Assembly (NCBI GenBank): GCA_032433765.1
Contig: JAVIAB010000160.1
Coordinates: forward strand, 16,392,900-16,456,899
Origin: Megaustenia siamemsis
Taxonomy: Eukaryota; Mollusca; Gastropoda; Stylommatophora; Ariophantidae
Direction: 5' to 3'
DNA: 64,000 nt
Position numbers and translations under genes: made by a program. Shown piece after piece: positions 29,890-41,084 of this stretch. The notes beneath the pieces were generated by a model. The model worked only from the letters and a program-made list of their open reading frames with translations, had not been told where the DNA came from and ran no database searches. How positions within the stretch are numbered: position 1 is the stretch's first letter; each line of letters begins with the position of its first letter.

Positions 29890-31181
29890 TGGGTTTTGAG
29901 TATTTTCTTTGTTTATGATCATAGTTTTAGTCTTTTTGATATTCATATCTAGTCCATATTTTTTGCTTGTCATGTTCATTTCATTAAGTAATTGTAGATC
30001 TTTAGGATTTTCTGCTAGTAGTACAGTATCGTCAGCATATCTTAGGTTATTGATTATCTTTCCATTAATTTGTAGGCCTGGCATCTCTATGATGTTTTTA
30101 AAGATTTGCTCAGTGTATAGATTGAACAAGCTTGGTGATAGGATGCATCCTTGTCTTACTCCTCTTTTTATATCAATGGGTGTAGAGTTCTCTATGTTAT
30201 ATTTTATTATTGCTGTTTGCTCCCAGTATAGATTGCATATTAGTCGTATATCCATGTCATCTAGATGTATCTCTTTTGTCCCGCTATTTTTCCTAAATCC
30301 AAATTGCTGCTCATCTAATTCAGTATTGATTTTATTCTGAATCCTTCCTTGTATAACTTTTAGCAAGATTTTTGTAACATGGCTCATTAGGCTTATTGTT
30401 CTAAAGTCACTGCATTCAACTGCACCATTCTTTTTAGGCAATGCAATGAAAGTTGATGTTTTTAGTTCATTTGGTATGTATCATGTGTGGTATATGTCGT
30501 TGCATATGTCTGTAATCACTTCAATGTCAAAATCTTCAAGTGCCTGTATCATCTCTATCTGTATGCTTTCAGGTCCTGCTGCTTTTCCCCTTTTCATTGT
30601 TTTTATAGCTTTTTCCACCTCAGATTTTAAGATTTTATCGCCTGATGTACATTTTATAACTGGTTTCTTGTCCCTTTGATCATGAAATAGTTCTGTTATA
30701 TATTCCTGTCATCTATCTATGATATCCTTATTGTCTGTTAGCATTTTTCCTTTTTTTTCTGCAATGCATCCACCTTCTGTGGCTTTTTTATTTTTTATTA
30801 GTCATTCTCTTTATTTCTGTGTACATTCCTCTTAGGTCTTGTTTGCTTTCCATAGTTTCTATTTCTATACATTTTTGGCTGAGCCAGTCTTCTTTTGCCT
30901 TTTTGCATATTTTGCGTAATCTCATTATCTATTTTATTGTATTGGGCAGTGTTCTTCGCTTGTCTCCTTTCTTCCATTTTTTCTAAGATGGTGTTAGTTA
31001 TCCATTTTTGTTTTTTGGTCTTTTCTCTTTTGGGTAAGGTGTCGCAGGCTTTTTGTATGCTTTTCTTTATGCATTGCCATTTGGTTGTTACTTTTTCATC
31101 AGGATTTTCTCTTCTGTATTGTTCAATTCCTTCCTCTAGCAGCTTCTGGTATGTGTTCTTTACTTGTATTGTATAGGTATT
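29884..31181 (-). pseudogene. LINE-A1, 5' part (linker and RT)
   Basis: Minus strand. First the basic linker (frame 30798-31202, with K-W-I-T-N-T-I-L-E-K), then RT from P-K-K-N-G-A-V-E-C-S-D-F through V-R-Q-G-C-I-L-S-P (motif B) and Y-A-D-D-T-V-L-L (motif C). Compared with 59362-60690, a piece of roughly 40-50 residues containing motif A (F-I-D-Y-T-K-A-F-D) is missing after G-T-K-E, so this copy lost a catalytic Asp. It is 5'-truncated at 31181, where AACCACGTTAT (31182-31192) repeats the left duplication. Frame breaks lie near 30720-30800. Confidence 0.9.
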
Positions 31182-31192
31182 AACCACGTTAT

Positions 31193-31440
31193 ATTCATTC
31201 ATTTACATCCATTTTTTTTTTTACTTTAAAAATCGCCCTAGAATAAAGCAACACATTTGTTTCACATCCATGTCTTCTCCAAATATTTTGTCCATTACCC
31301 AAGCTGTAGAAAAGTAGTAATAGAAGAGATAACTTAAGGTGTTAAAAAAACATAATGAAAAAAATCTCTATCTAAATATATAGAAAACCAAGACAATATT
31401 CTTTGAGAAAACAAAATGCCAGCCCAAAATCATCAACAGG
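31193..31440. other. No feature recognised
   Basis: AT-rich unique sequence between LINE-A1 and R3b. Confidence 0.35.
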
Positions 31441-31812
31441 GGAGTTAAATGCGCCCGACAGCAACAGAGCTGGACGTTGTCAGCGATCCACAGCTGATGG
31501 CTTGTGTCAGGATCGGTGAACAAGAACCATCCAGACCCTGTTCCACCTCTTAATTATGCCTCCAGAAACAGACTAACCTGCCTAGTCTGGCCAAGTAAGC
31601 AGGGATCGAGAAAGAAAGACAACATTGTGCTAACAAAATGTATTGCGGTCGGATGTGTTGGGTCGAAAGGTGCACATATCGCGGTTTTATCGCAAACCAC
31701 AACATGACGCAGATACGCCCACTTAATGCCCTTTTAAGAGCGGATGACGAAGAGCTGTGATCCTTTAGTCATCGGGTGAACACAAACAACAACAACAACA
31801 ACAACAACAACA
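31441..31812 (+). mobile_element. Interspersed repeat R3, copy b, with (AAC)n tail
   Basis: Same order as R3a: GCAACAGAGCTGG, CCAGACCCTGTTCCACCTCT, GCCTCCAGAAACAGACTAACC, GCGGATGACGAAGAG, TCCTTTAGTCATCGGGTG. It ends in an AAC microsatellite (31785-31812), which is probably its native tail type. Confidence 0.88.
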
Positions 31813-31889
31813 TCAACAGTGAAGAACTTGAACTTGTAAAAACAAACTATAAATATCCTAGGACCAGTGGTAACTAACAATGTAGACTG

Positions 31890-32345
31890 ACAGAATAAGA
31901 TCGAAAAGTCAAAAGCAAAATTAATATGTAGAACATATGGCGCAATACCATCGGGGCAGTAAAAGTAAAATTACTGAATGTACGTATCTACCAGATAGAA
32001 ACATATGGTTGTGAAGCATGGACAATCTCGCAAACAGCAAGGAAGGAAAAAATCGATTCAGTCGAAACAAAATGCTGCAGAAAAATACTTGAAAAAGAGC
32101 AATGAAGACATTAAAGGACTTAAACATTGACAAGAATTAGCTTATAAACACTATTCTTCAGATGAAATTAAAATACTATGCCACGTCAAAAGATACAGAG
32201 GGCTAACAAGAAGAATAATTTAAGGCATGGAGCCACATCGACGAGGATGGGGCAGACCACGAAAAAGGTTGCTTCAGGAGATCAAAGATTTCTTGAACGT
32301 GACAACAACAAAAAAATGGGAGATCTGAATAGGGACAGAGATTCT
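31890..32345 (+). pseudogene. LINE-E fragment, C-terminal part
   Basis: Broken frames encode T-Y-G-C-E-A-W-T-I-S-Q-T-A-R, then C-C-R-K-I-L, and near 32240 G-R-P-R-K-R. The last coding word (R-D-R-D-S-F near 32334) is also the core of the following 61-bp array. The RT catalytic part is absent. Confidence 0.75.
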
Positions 32346-33480
32346 TTCGGACGGGCTGTGGTGAATGTAACGTTCTGTGGGAGATCTGGCTAGAAACAGA
32401 GATTCTTTCGGACGGGCTGTGGTGAGTGTAACGTTCTGTTGGAGATCTGGCTAGAGACAGGGATTCTTTCAGACGGGCTGCGGTGAGTGTAACGTTCTGT
32501 GGGAGATCTGGCTAGAGACAGAGATTCTTTCGGACGGGCTGTGGTGAGTGTAACATTCTGTGGGAGATCTGGCTAGAGACAGGGATTCTTTCAGACGGTC
32601 TGTGGTGAGTGTAACATTCTGTGGGAGATCTGGCTAGAGACAGGGATTCTTTCAGACGGACTGCGGTGAATGTAACATTCTGTGGGAGATCTGGCTAGAG
32701 ACAGGGATTCTTTCAGACGGACTGCGGTGAATGTAACGTTCTGTGGGAGATCTGGCTAGAGACAGGGATTCTTTCAGACGGGCTGTGGTGAGTGTAACAT
32801 TCTGTTGGAGATCTGGCTAGAGACAGGGATTCTTTCAGACGGGCTGTGGTGAGTGTAACGTTCTGTGGGAGATCTGGCTAGAGACAGAGATTCTTTCGGA
32901 CGGGCTGTGGTGAGTGTAACATTCTGTGGGAGATCTGGCTAGAGACAGGGATTCTTTCAGACGGTCTGTGGTGAGTGTAACGTTCTGTGGGAGATCTGGC
33001 TAGAGACAGGGATTCTTTCAGACGGACTGCGGTGAATGTAACATTCTGTGGGAGATCTGGCTAGAGACAGGGATTCTTTCAGACGGACTGCGGTGAATGT
33101 AACATTCTGTGGGAGATCTGGCTAGAGACAGGGATTCTTTCAGACGGACTGCGGTGAATGTAACGTTCTGTGGGAGATCTGGCTAGAGACAGGGATTCTT
33201 TCAGACGGGCTGTGGTGAGTGTAACATTCTGTGGGAGATCTGGCTAGAGACAGGGATTCTTTCAGACAAACTGCGGTGAATGTAACATTCTGTGGGAGAT
33301 CTGGCTAGAGACAGGGATTCTTTCAGACGGTCTGTGGTGAGTGTAACGTTCTGTGGGAGATCTGGCTAGAGACAGGGATTTTTTAAGACGGGCTGTGGTG
33401 AGTGTAACGTTCTGTGGGAGATCTGGCTAGAGACAGGGATTTTTTAAGACGGGCTGTGGTGAGTGTAACGTTCTGTGACG
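32319..33480. repeat. 61-bp minisatellite, ~19 copies, seeded in LINE-E
   Basis: Unit GGGAGATCTGGCTAGAGACA then GGGATTCTTTCAGACGGGCT and GTGGTGAGTGTAACGTTCTGT. The first, most diverged unit is continuous with the LINE-E coding end. Sub-patterns of neighbouring variants (GGGCTGTGG / GGACTGCGG) recur in blocks, which shows multi-unit duplication. Confidence 0.95.
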
Positions 33481-33786
33481 GACATGCAACCTGATGAGCA
33501 AGGTATCAATGGGTGCAAAACTCAGGGTATGCAAAAGTGCAGGATAGGTGTGTGAGTGTTTTTTTTTTATATCTGTAACGTTTTGATACGGTAATTTAGA
33601 ATGAAAAAAACGGCTAATTTCTGTATAGGCCATCCCGCTCGGCTGAGTGATTTGTGCAAATACTGAATTCATTAACATGTTTAGTTCCATTAATTGATAT
33701 AGTGTTATTTATTGCGTTCGTTGTAGGTTGGGTGATGCACAATTTATTCTAATGTGTGGCTGCTAGCTAGCACGACTTCTCAGCGT
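33481..33786. other. No feature recognised
   Basis: Unique sequence between two large arrays. Confidence 0.35.
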
Positions 33787-35335
33787 GTAAGTAGCTGTTC
33801 CATGTGAAGTGAGCAAACGTATGAAGATTAAAGCGTGGAAGTAGCTGTTTCTTGTAAAGTGAGCAAAAGTATAAAGATTAAAGCGAGAAAGTAGTTGTCC
33901 CTTGTAAAGTGAGCAAACGTATGAAGATTAAAGCGTGGAAGTAGCTGTTTCTTGTAAAGTGAGCAAAAGTATACAGATTAAAGAGAGAAAGTAGTTGTCC
34001 CTTGTAAAGTGAGCAAACGTATGAAGATTAAAGCGAGAAAGTAGCTGTTTCTTAAAAAGTGAGCAAACGTATAAAGATTAAAGCGTGGAAGTAGTTGTCC
34101 CTTGTAAAGTGAACAAACGTATAAAGATTAAAGCGAGAAAGTAGATGTTTCTTGTAAAGTTAGCAAACGTATAAAGATTAAAGCGTGGAAGTAGTTGTCC
34201 CTTGTAAAGTGAGCAAACGTATAAAGATTAAAGCGAGAAAGTAGTTGTCTCTTGTAAAGTGAGCAAACGTATGAAGATTAAAGCGTGAAAGTAGTTGTCT
34301 CTTGTAAAGTGAGCAAACGTATGAAGATTAAAGCGTGAAAGTAGTTGTCCCTTGTAAAGTGAGCAAACGTATAAAGGTTAAAGCGTGAAAGTAGTTGTCC
34401 CTTGTAAAGTGAGCAAACGTATAAAGGTTAAAGCGTGGAAGTAGTTGTCCCCTGTAAAGTGAGCAAACGTATGAAGATTAAAGCGTGGAAGTAGTTGTCC
34501 CTTGTAACGTGAGCAAACGTATAAAGATTAAAGAGAGAAAGTAGCTGTTTCTTGTAAAGTGAGCAAACGTATAAAGGTTAAAGCGTGGAAGTAGTTGTCC
34601 CCTGTAAAGTGAGCAAACGTATAAAGATTAAGCGAGAGGGTAGCTGTTTCTTGTAAAGTGAGCAAACGTATAAAGATTAAAGCGAGAAAGTAGCTGTTTC
34701 TTGTAAAGTGAGCAAACGTATAAAGATTAAAGCATGGAAGTAGTTGTCCCTTGTAAAGTGAGCAAACGTATAACGATTAAAGCGTGGAAGTAGTTGTCCC
34801 TTGTAAAGTGAGCAAACGTATGAAGATTAAAGCGTGAAAGTAGTTGTCCCTTGTAAAGTGAGCATACGTATAAAGGTTAAAGCGTAGAAGTAGTTGTCCC
34901 TTGTAAAGTGAGCAAACGTATGAAGATTAAAGCGTGAAAGTAGTTGTCCCTTGTAAAGTGAGCAAACGTATAAAGGTTAAAGCGTGGAAGTAGTTGTTCC
35001 TTGTAAAGTGAGCAAACGTATGAAGATTAAAGCGTGGAAGTAGTTGTCCCCTGTAAAGTGAGCAAACGTATAAATATTAAGCGAGAGGGTAGCTGTTTCT
35101 TGTAAAGTGAGCAAACGTATAAAGATTAAAGCGAGAAAGTAGCTGTTTCTTGTAAAGTGAGCAAACGTATAACGATTAAAGCGTGGAAGTAGTTGTCCCT
35201 TGTAAAGTGAGCAAACGTATGAAGATTAAAGCGTGGAAGTAGTTGTCCCTTGTAAAGTTAGCAAACGTATAAAGGTTAAAGCGTGAAAGTAGCTGTTTGT
35301 TGTAAAGTGAGCAAACGTATAAAGATTAAAGCGAG
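33787..35335. repeat. 50-bp minisatellite, ~31 copies
   Basis: Unit AAAGCGTGGAAGTAGTTGTC then CCTTGTAAAGTGAGCAAACG and TATAAAGATT. Two unit types (AGCGTGGAAG..TTGTCC and AGCGAGAAAG..CTGTTT) alternate at the left and right ends, a higher-order pattern. Confidence 0.95.
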
Positions 35336-35341
35336 AAAGAT

Positions 35342-35573
35342 GTTTTAAACTACAGCCAACTATAGATTCCATAGCTCATGCAAGCAGAAAATTGAACTTA
35401 TGTAAAACCCACCAACTAGCGCGTACAGTTATACTAGCTATAGATGCCTGACATCACTCTACCTACAATCACCCCTGCTTGCAAAGCCGAAAACGTCACT
35501 CTAGTTGGTGGGGTTTTCAGTTTTATTTTCAGCCGGCAGACATAAGTAAAGCTATAACTGGCTGTAGTAAAAC
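35342..35573. mobile_element. MITE-like fold-back element
   Basis: Long imperfect inverted repeat. Left: GTTTTAAACTACAGCCAACT ... TAAAACCCACCAACTAG. Right: CTAGTTGGTGGGGTTTT ... CTATAACTGGCTGTAGTAAAAC. The arms are about 75 bp around an ~80-bp centre with no coding. The target duplication is not resolved. Confidence 0.65.
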
Positions 35574-35689
35574 ACTGAGGCTAGTAAATGGAGACGGTCA
35601 AAGCGCGGGGTCAATGCATTACAGGGTTGCCATGTCCTTGATTAAATATGATGGCTCATTAATTCATCGTTCCAACCAAATATTCATTT
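35574..35689. other. Short unique spacer
   Basis: Between the fold-back element and LINE-A. Nothing recognised. Confidence 0.3.
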
Positions 35690-36180
35690 AACTCATTGGG
35701 TGCCGTCTCCACATCGAAGGCTGGCTATTATGAACGCCATTTTTTTTTTTTTTGCTTCTTGCCTCGATGGTACACGTCATAGGTTCACCTGCCTACCTTT
35801 TGATGTTATCAGTCCACTTTAGTCTTGATCTGCCTCTGCCTCGTCTACCTTGCAAAATCCCTTCAAAGATCACCTTTAAAGGGATGTTGTGCAGCTTCAC
35901 GTGTCTAAAAAAATTCAGTTTTTTTTCGAATTGTGTTATGTAGTTCTTTTATTTCTTTTCATTTTCTGCTGATTCTGGCCTTCCTTCTGTGTCTTCTTTT
36001 CCTTCCACCCAATTCTCCCCATTTTCCTATAGATCCACATTTCAAAGATTTCAATTTTCTGTTTTATTTTCTTAATTAAAGTCCACGTATTCCACGCAGG
36101 AATATTGAGTAAATATAGCAATTTGCTGTTTGTAGTTTTAGTTCTGATGTTATTTGCTTTGATGTCAATGAAATACAATC
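35690..36180 (-). pseudogene. LINE-A-like fragment (C-terminal end)
   Basis: Minus strand: E-M-W-I-Y-R-K-M-G-R-I-G-W-K-E-K-K near 36040, followed 3' by pieces matching the H-V-K and K-R-G-R-P regions, ending at the GGAGACGGCACCCAATGAG terminus near 35695. Several frameshifts, more diverged than LINE-A1. Confidence 0.75.
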
Positions 36181-36189
36181 AGCTGACTG

Positions 36190-37340
36190 CTAAAAGTTAG
36201 CTCTAGACGACAGTCATTGGCTGGGTAGTCTAGAGTTAGACTTCGGCTTTTGGAGAAGAAAATGTGGGTTCTAATCCAACTGCCAGTGATGGGAACTGTT
36301 CTCACTGAATCCGTAGTTTCTTCGTGGCGCTTTCCCCTTCCGCCGATATGTATAAGTAGCGAGATTCGATGGCTAGCCATCTCTAAGTAAGAAGATTCGA
36401 TGACTAGCCCTCTCTAGGTAGTGAGATTCGATGTCTAGCCCTCTCTAGGTAGTGAGATTCGATGTCTAGCCCTCTCTAGGTTGTGAGATTCGATGTCTAG
36501 CCCTCTCTAGGTAGTGAGATTCGCTGTCTAGCCCTCTCTAGGTAGTGAGATTCGATGTCTAGCCCTTCTCTAGGTAGTGAGATTCGATGTCTAGCCATCT
36601 CTAGGTAGTGAGATTCGATGACTAGCCCTCTCTAGGTAGTGAGATTCGATGTCTAGCCATCTCTAGGTTGTGAGATTCGATGTCTAGCCCTCTCTAGGTA
36701 GTGAGATTCGCTGTCTAGCCCTCTCTAGGTAGTGAGATTCGATGTCTAGCCCTTCTCTAGGTAGTGAGATTCGATGTCTAGCCATCTCTAGGTAGTGAGA
36801 TTCGATGACTAGCCCTCTCTAGGTAGTGAGATTCGATGTCTAGCCCTCTCTAGGTAGTGAGATTCGATAACTAGCCCTCTCTAGGTAGTGAGATTCGATG
36901 TCTAGCCCTCTCTAGGTAGTGAGATTCGATAACTATCCCTCTCTAGGTAGTGAGATTCGATGACTAGCGCTCTCTAGGTACTGAGATTCGATGACTAGCC
37001 CTCTCTAGGTAGTGAGATTCGATGTCTAGCCCTCTGTAGGTAGTGAGATTCGATGATTAGCCCTCTTTAGGTTGTGAGATTCGATGTCTAGGCCTCTCTA
37101 GGTAGTGAGATTCGATGTCTAGCCCTCTCTAGGTAGTGAGATTCGATGTCTAGTCCTCTCAGATATCGGTAAAAAAAAGCAGGTATTCCCGTGTGCACTA
37201 TGTGCACGTTAAAGAACCCTTTGCAGTTATACATCGAAAAGAGCAGACGAAAAAGGCCGCTTCCCGAGTTTACTAGTTAGGCAGTAAAAATATACTCAAT
37301 ACTCACCCTCGCCATCTCCTCCTGCATCCATTGTCAAGGT
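36190..37340 (+). mobile_element. SINE S2, copy c, carrying an internal VNTR
   Basis: The tRNA-like head at 36217-36270 (GGCTGGGTAGTCTAGAGTTAG, then GTGGGTTCTAATCC) and the S2 3' half at 37150-37330 (CCCGTGTGCACTATGTGCACG, GTTAAAGAACCC) are separated by about 790 bp of tandem repeats. Those repeats are copies of the normal S2 segment AGTGAGATTCGATGTCTAGC. Apart from the array, the element is complete. Confidence 0.85.
36365..37155. repeat. 31-bp minisatellite inside SINE S2c, ~25 copies
   Basis: Unit TAGTGAGATTCGATGTCTAG followed by CCCTCTCTAGG. Every variant can be traced to the S2 body, seen once in 38758-38785 and 52828-52850. Confidence 0.93.
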
Positions 37341-37641
37341 TTATGGTCGGCGAGTGAAGTATTTGTTGATGGCTGCACTAAACACAATTACCGGTCGATC
37401 GAAGTGTGTATAGAAACGATTAGTGTACACACCCGACTCTGGCTGATGGTATGAGCAACGGAGCAGATATGGGATTGATTAACGGCAGGAACACTACCTC
37501 GTGGAACCAAACGAAGTCTCTATGATGGTGCAAACATGAATATGTGAACACGAGAAGCTGAGAAACGCTACAACAATTAGGGCCAAGTAATGAACAGAAA
37601 CAATGGCCGGCGTTTCACTAATAGCTATAGGGTGCGCACCT
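37341..37641. other. No gene recognised
   Basis: Unique sequence between S2c and the TCA array. Confidence 0.35.
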
Positions 37642-37644
37642 ATT

Positions 37645-37699
<55 letters not shown>

Positions 37700-37823
37700 C
37701 CACCATCATCACCACCATCATCATCATTATCATCACCATCATCATCATCACCATCATCATCATTATCATCACCATCATCATCACCACCACCATCATCATC
37801 ATTATCATCACCATCATCATCAT

Positions 37824-37855
<32 letters not shown>

Positions 37856-37950
37856 CCACCACCATCATCATCATTATCATCACCATCATCATCACCATCA
37901 TCATCATTAACATCATCATCATCATCATTATCACCATCATCATCATCGTG
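37642..37950. repeat. (TCA)n microsatellite with CAC and TTA variants
   Basis: About 310 bp of ATC/CAC/ATT triplets. All six frames read as homopolymeric or two-residue runs (poly-His, poly-Ile, poly-Met, poly-Asp). I call no protein. Confidence 0.97.
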
Positions 37951-38611
37951 AAGTACTGTAGCTGCTGTCATAATGCATCACGTCTTTCCAGAACGTTCTA
38001 TCTCCACAGTTGTTTGTTCACTCTCCATCCAACCATTTTCTGAAACTGCCAAGTGGCTATTAACAACTACAAGGGGATTTAAACGGTGGCTTTCCCTGGC
38101 CTTCCGTTGGTTATTTCCATTTGTCTCCAATAGCTTATGACCTAAGTCTCGGGGTGGGAGTGTGTCAAAGCACAGACACGCATCCAGATGCAAAAAAGAA
38201 AAAAGAAATACGAAGCTGCAGTAAAGCTGATGATAAAGATGAAAGGGGAAAAAAAAATTAAAAAGCAGTTTGAGTACAGACTTAGGTAGTGATGGACAAG
38301 ACAGAGACGTTTAATTAAATTCTATTTTAATATTATTTTATTTTTAAGATATTTCATTCTTAGTTATCTATGTTGTGTTAACTGTATTTGCTCACATATT
38401 TGTGCTTGTGTTGTGTATTGTTACTGCTGAAGGCCTATTGAGCCGCAACGTCTCACCAATAAGGCAGTAGATTCCCATTACAAGCCATATCGGCCTAAAG
38501 ACCTTTAAATCGGACATTAACTGACATGCTCTAGTTGCTCAATTGTTTATAAAAGCTCTTTACCCTCTATTACGACGGCACCGTTTCCTGTACTAAAGCT
38601 CAACACAATTC
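37951..38611. other. No gene recognised
   Basis: Unique AT-rich sequence. Short frames have no motif. Confidence 0.4.
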
Positions 38612-38925
38612 CTTATGGGGGTTGGATACCACGCCGGTCTCAGGACAGGAAGAACCCGGGTTTCAAATCATCTCATAGGTGGTGGTTTTAAAAAAAATAC
38701 CAAAAATATTAATTGGTGTTTATTTTATGACGTTACCCTCCCATGATCTCTTGAGCAGTGAGATTCGATGTCCAGCCCTCTCGAAAACGGCTATACACAT
38801 GAGTTCTCGTGTGCGCTTGCGCACGTTAAAAACCCGTAGGAGTTAAAATCGAAAAGAGTAGGTCATAAAGATGGTCACTACCCGGGCAAAATTTGTCAGC
38901 AAAAACTATTCAAACAGTAGATGTC
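38612..38925 (+). mobile_element. SINE S2, copy d
   Basis: Diverged tRNA-like head (GGATACCACGCCGGTCTC, GAACCCGGGTTTCAAATC), then the S2 body AGTGAGATTCGATGTCCAGC, CGTGTGCGCTTGCGCACG, GTTAAAAACCC and the AAAAACTATTC end. A single copy of the segment amplified in S2c is present. Confidence 0.75.
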
Positions 38926-39189
38926 AGGTCGTGTTACGGAGTTCGTGCACGTGAGACTGGATCCTCTTCGGCTTTTCTCGAGCGGGATATCGGGGCACCT
39001 TTGGATTTGTCCGGTGTGCAATGAAGAAGATTCTAACAATATACAAACAATTCCTTATAACGGGGGCACGTACACATTGGTTGATAAAGAGTTAACAAGG
39101 TGATATGAAGAACGCTTTGAAATGTGACAGGCTGAAGATATGTTTGCGCACGCAAATGCACATAGCTCCTAGGTCTACCCAACCACCTA
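38926..39189. other. No feature recognised
   Basis: Unique sequence between S2d and LINE-E2. Confidence 0.3.
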
Positions 39190-39585
39190 AAAAATAAAGA
39201 AAGGAGTTTACACTTGAGGGGATCGAGGAATGTAGTCATAGCTGTAGAGTCCGTGTTGAAGGCAACATCGGACGAAAGTTTCTGGCCAACTATAAGCCAG
39301 GAAACTCTTAACATTCTTCTTAGAAATCCCATCTCTGTGGCTCCTGCTGCATTTTATTTCGAATAAATCGATTTTCCTCCTTGTCGTTTGCGAGATTATC
39401 CATGATTCACAACCATATGTTGCTGTGTTACTATATGCCTTCCCCATCCTCTTCATATCTGGGTCCACTTGACAAGTATCCTTGTAAACAAAAGGTGAGT
39501 TAACGACCAGACTCGGTGGCGTCATAGACAGAGAGCCCCTATATTTCCTGGTTGGTAGATTCACTTTTTTCCCTTTTCTTTGACA
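39190..39585 (-). pseudogene. LINE-E fragment, copy 2
   Basis: Minus-strand frame 39208-39564 holds T-Y-G-C-E-S-W-I-I-S-Q-T-T-R-R-K-I-D, matching LINE-E at 31990-32060. An overlapping frame reads M-G-F-L-R-R-M-L. Truncated at both ends and without the catalytic motif. Confidence 0.7.
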
Positions 39586-39618
39586 TGTCCATGTTTGCGA
39601 AGTTTTCGCAGCTTATAA

Positions 39619-40832
39619 TTTCACAGTACAGGATAGTTAGTCTCATGCACCACCCACTCTACAGTACAGGATAGCCAGCCCCATGCACCAACTACTCTAC
39701 AGTACAGGATAGTTAGTCTCATGCACCAACTACTCTACAGTACAGGATAGCCAGTCCCATGCACCAACTACTCTACAGTACAGGATAGTTAGTCTCATGC
39801 ACTACCCACTCTACAGTACAGGATAGCCAGTCCCATGCACCACCCACTCTACAGAACAGGATAGCCAGTCCCATGCACCACCCACTCTACGGTACAGGAT
39901 AGCCAGTCGAATGCACCACCCACACTACAGTACAGAATAGCCAGTCCCATGCACCACGTACCCTACAGTATAGGATAGCCAGTCCCATGCCAAACCCTCT
40001 TTACTGTACAGGATAGCCAGTCCCATGCCCAACCCTCTCTACTGTACATGATAGCCAGTCCCATGCACCACGTACCCTACAGTACAGGATAGCCAGTCCC
40101 ATGCCCAACCCTCTCTACTGTACAGGATAGCCAGTCCCATGCCCAACCCTCTCTACTGTACAGGATAGCCAGTCCCATGCCCAACCCTCTCTACTGTACA
40201 GGATAGCCAGTCCCATGCCCAACCCTCTCTACTGTACATGATAGCCAGTCCCATGCACCACGTACCCTACAGTACAGGATAGCCAGTCCCATGCCCAACC
40301 CTCTCTACTGTACAGGATAGCCAGTCCCATGCCCAACCCTCTCTACTGTACAGGATAGCCAGTCCCATGCCCAACCCTCTCTACTGTACAGGATATCCAG
40401 TCCCATGCCCAACCCTCTCTACTGTACAGGATAGCCAGTCTCATGCCCAACCCTCTCTACTGTACAGGATAGCCAGTCCCATGCCCAACCCTCTCTACTG
40501 TACAGGAAAGCCAGTCCCATGCCCAACCCTCTCTTCTGTACAGGATAGCCAGTCCCATGCCCAACCCTCTCTACTGTACAGGATAGCCAGTCCCATGCCC
40601 AACCCTCTCTACTGTACAGGATAGCCAGTCTCATGCCCAACCCTCTCTACTGTACAGGATAGCCAGTCCCATGCCCAACCCTCTCTACTGTACAGGAAAG
40701 CCAGCCCCATGCCCAACCCTCTCTTCTGTACAGGATAGCCAGTCCCATGCCCAACCCTCTCTACTGTACAGGATAGCCAGTCCCATGCCCAACCCTCTCT
40801 ACTTGAGAGGATAGCCAGTCCCATGTCCAACC
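39619..40832. repeat. 38-bp minisatellite, ~32 copies
   Basis: Unit AACCCTCTCTACTGTACAGG then ATAGCCAGTCCCATGCCC. Left units (39619-39960) carry CACCACCCACTCTACAGTA instead, so the array changes type from left to right. The right edge runs straight into SINE R4b through the shared words CCAACCCTC. Frames are open through the units but have no coding support. Confidence 0.95.
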
Positions 40833-40918
40833 CTCATTAGTCGCCTCTTGCGAACATCCCTGGTAGGGAACAGCGCCATTCGTTACTCCCCTTTCGAGCC
40901 CCGGCAGCGCAGGCGAGA
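40833..40918 (-). mobile_element. SINE R4, copy b, 5' half
   Basis: On the minus strand: CCTGCGCTGCCGGGGCTCG, GGGAGTAACGAATGGCGCTG, AAGAGGCGACTAATGAGG, matching the start of R4a. The rest of the SINE is replaced by the 38-bp array, so the array probably grew out of it. Confidence 0.7.
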
Positions 40919-41084
40919 ATTTAATAAATAAAGCCTAGATTAAAAGTTGTTCTTTTCATTCAAAAGTAGCGTGCTAAAACATAACCTGGTTTCATTTAAC
41001 GTGACACATCCTCGATTCATAATATGGATTACAAGCGATAGAGTTTCACTGCGATTGCAGTGACATTTAAGTTTCCCTAAATCT
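40919..41084. other. No feature recognised
   Basis: Short unique segment. Confidence 0.3.

Noticed and set aside
33787..35335. CRISPR-like array (50-bp units)
   Set aside because: Whole units repeat in tandem with point variants. There are no unique spacers, no cas genes and a eukaryotic context. The same applies to the other arrays.
37590..38043. Poly-His or poly-Asp protein
   Set aside because: It is a translation of a TCA microsatellite.
40367..40830. Short proteins on both strands of the 38-bp array
   Set aside because: Frames are open on both strands by repetition of the unit. There is no independent evidence of coding.
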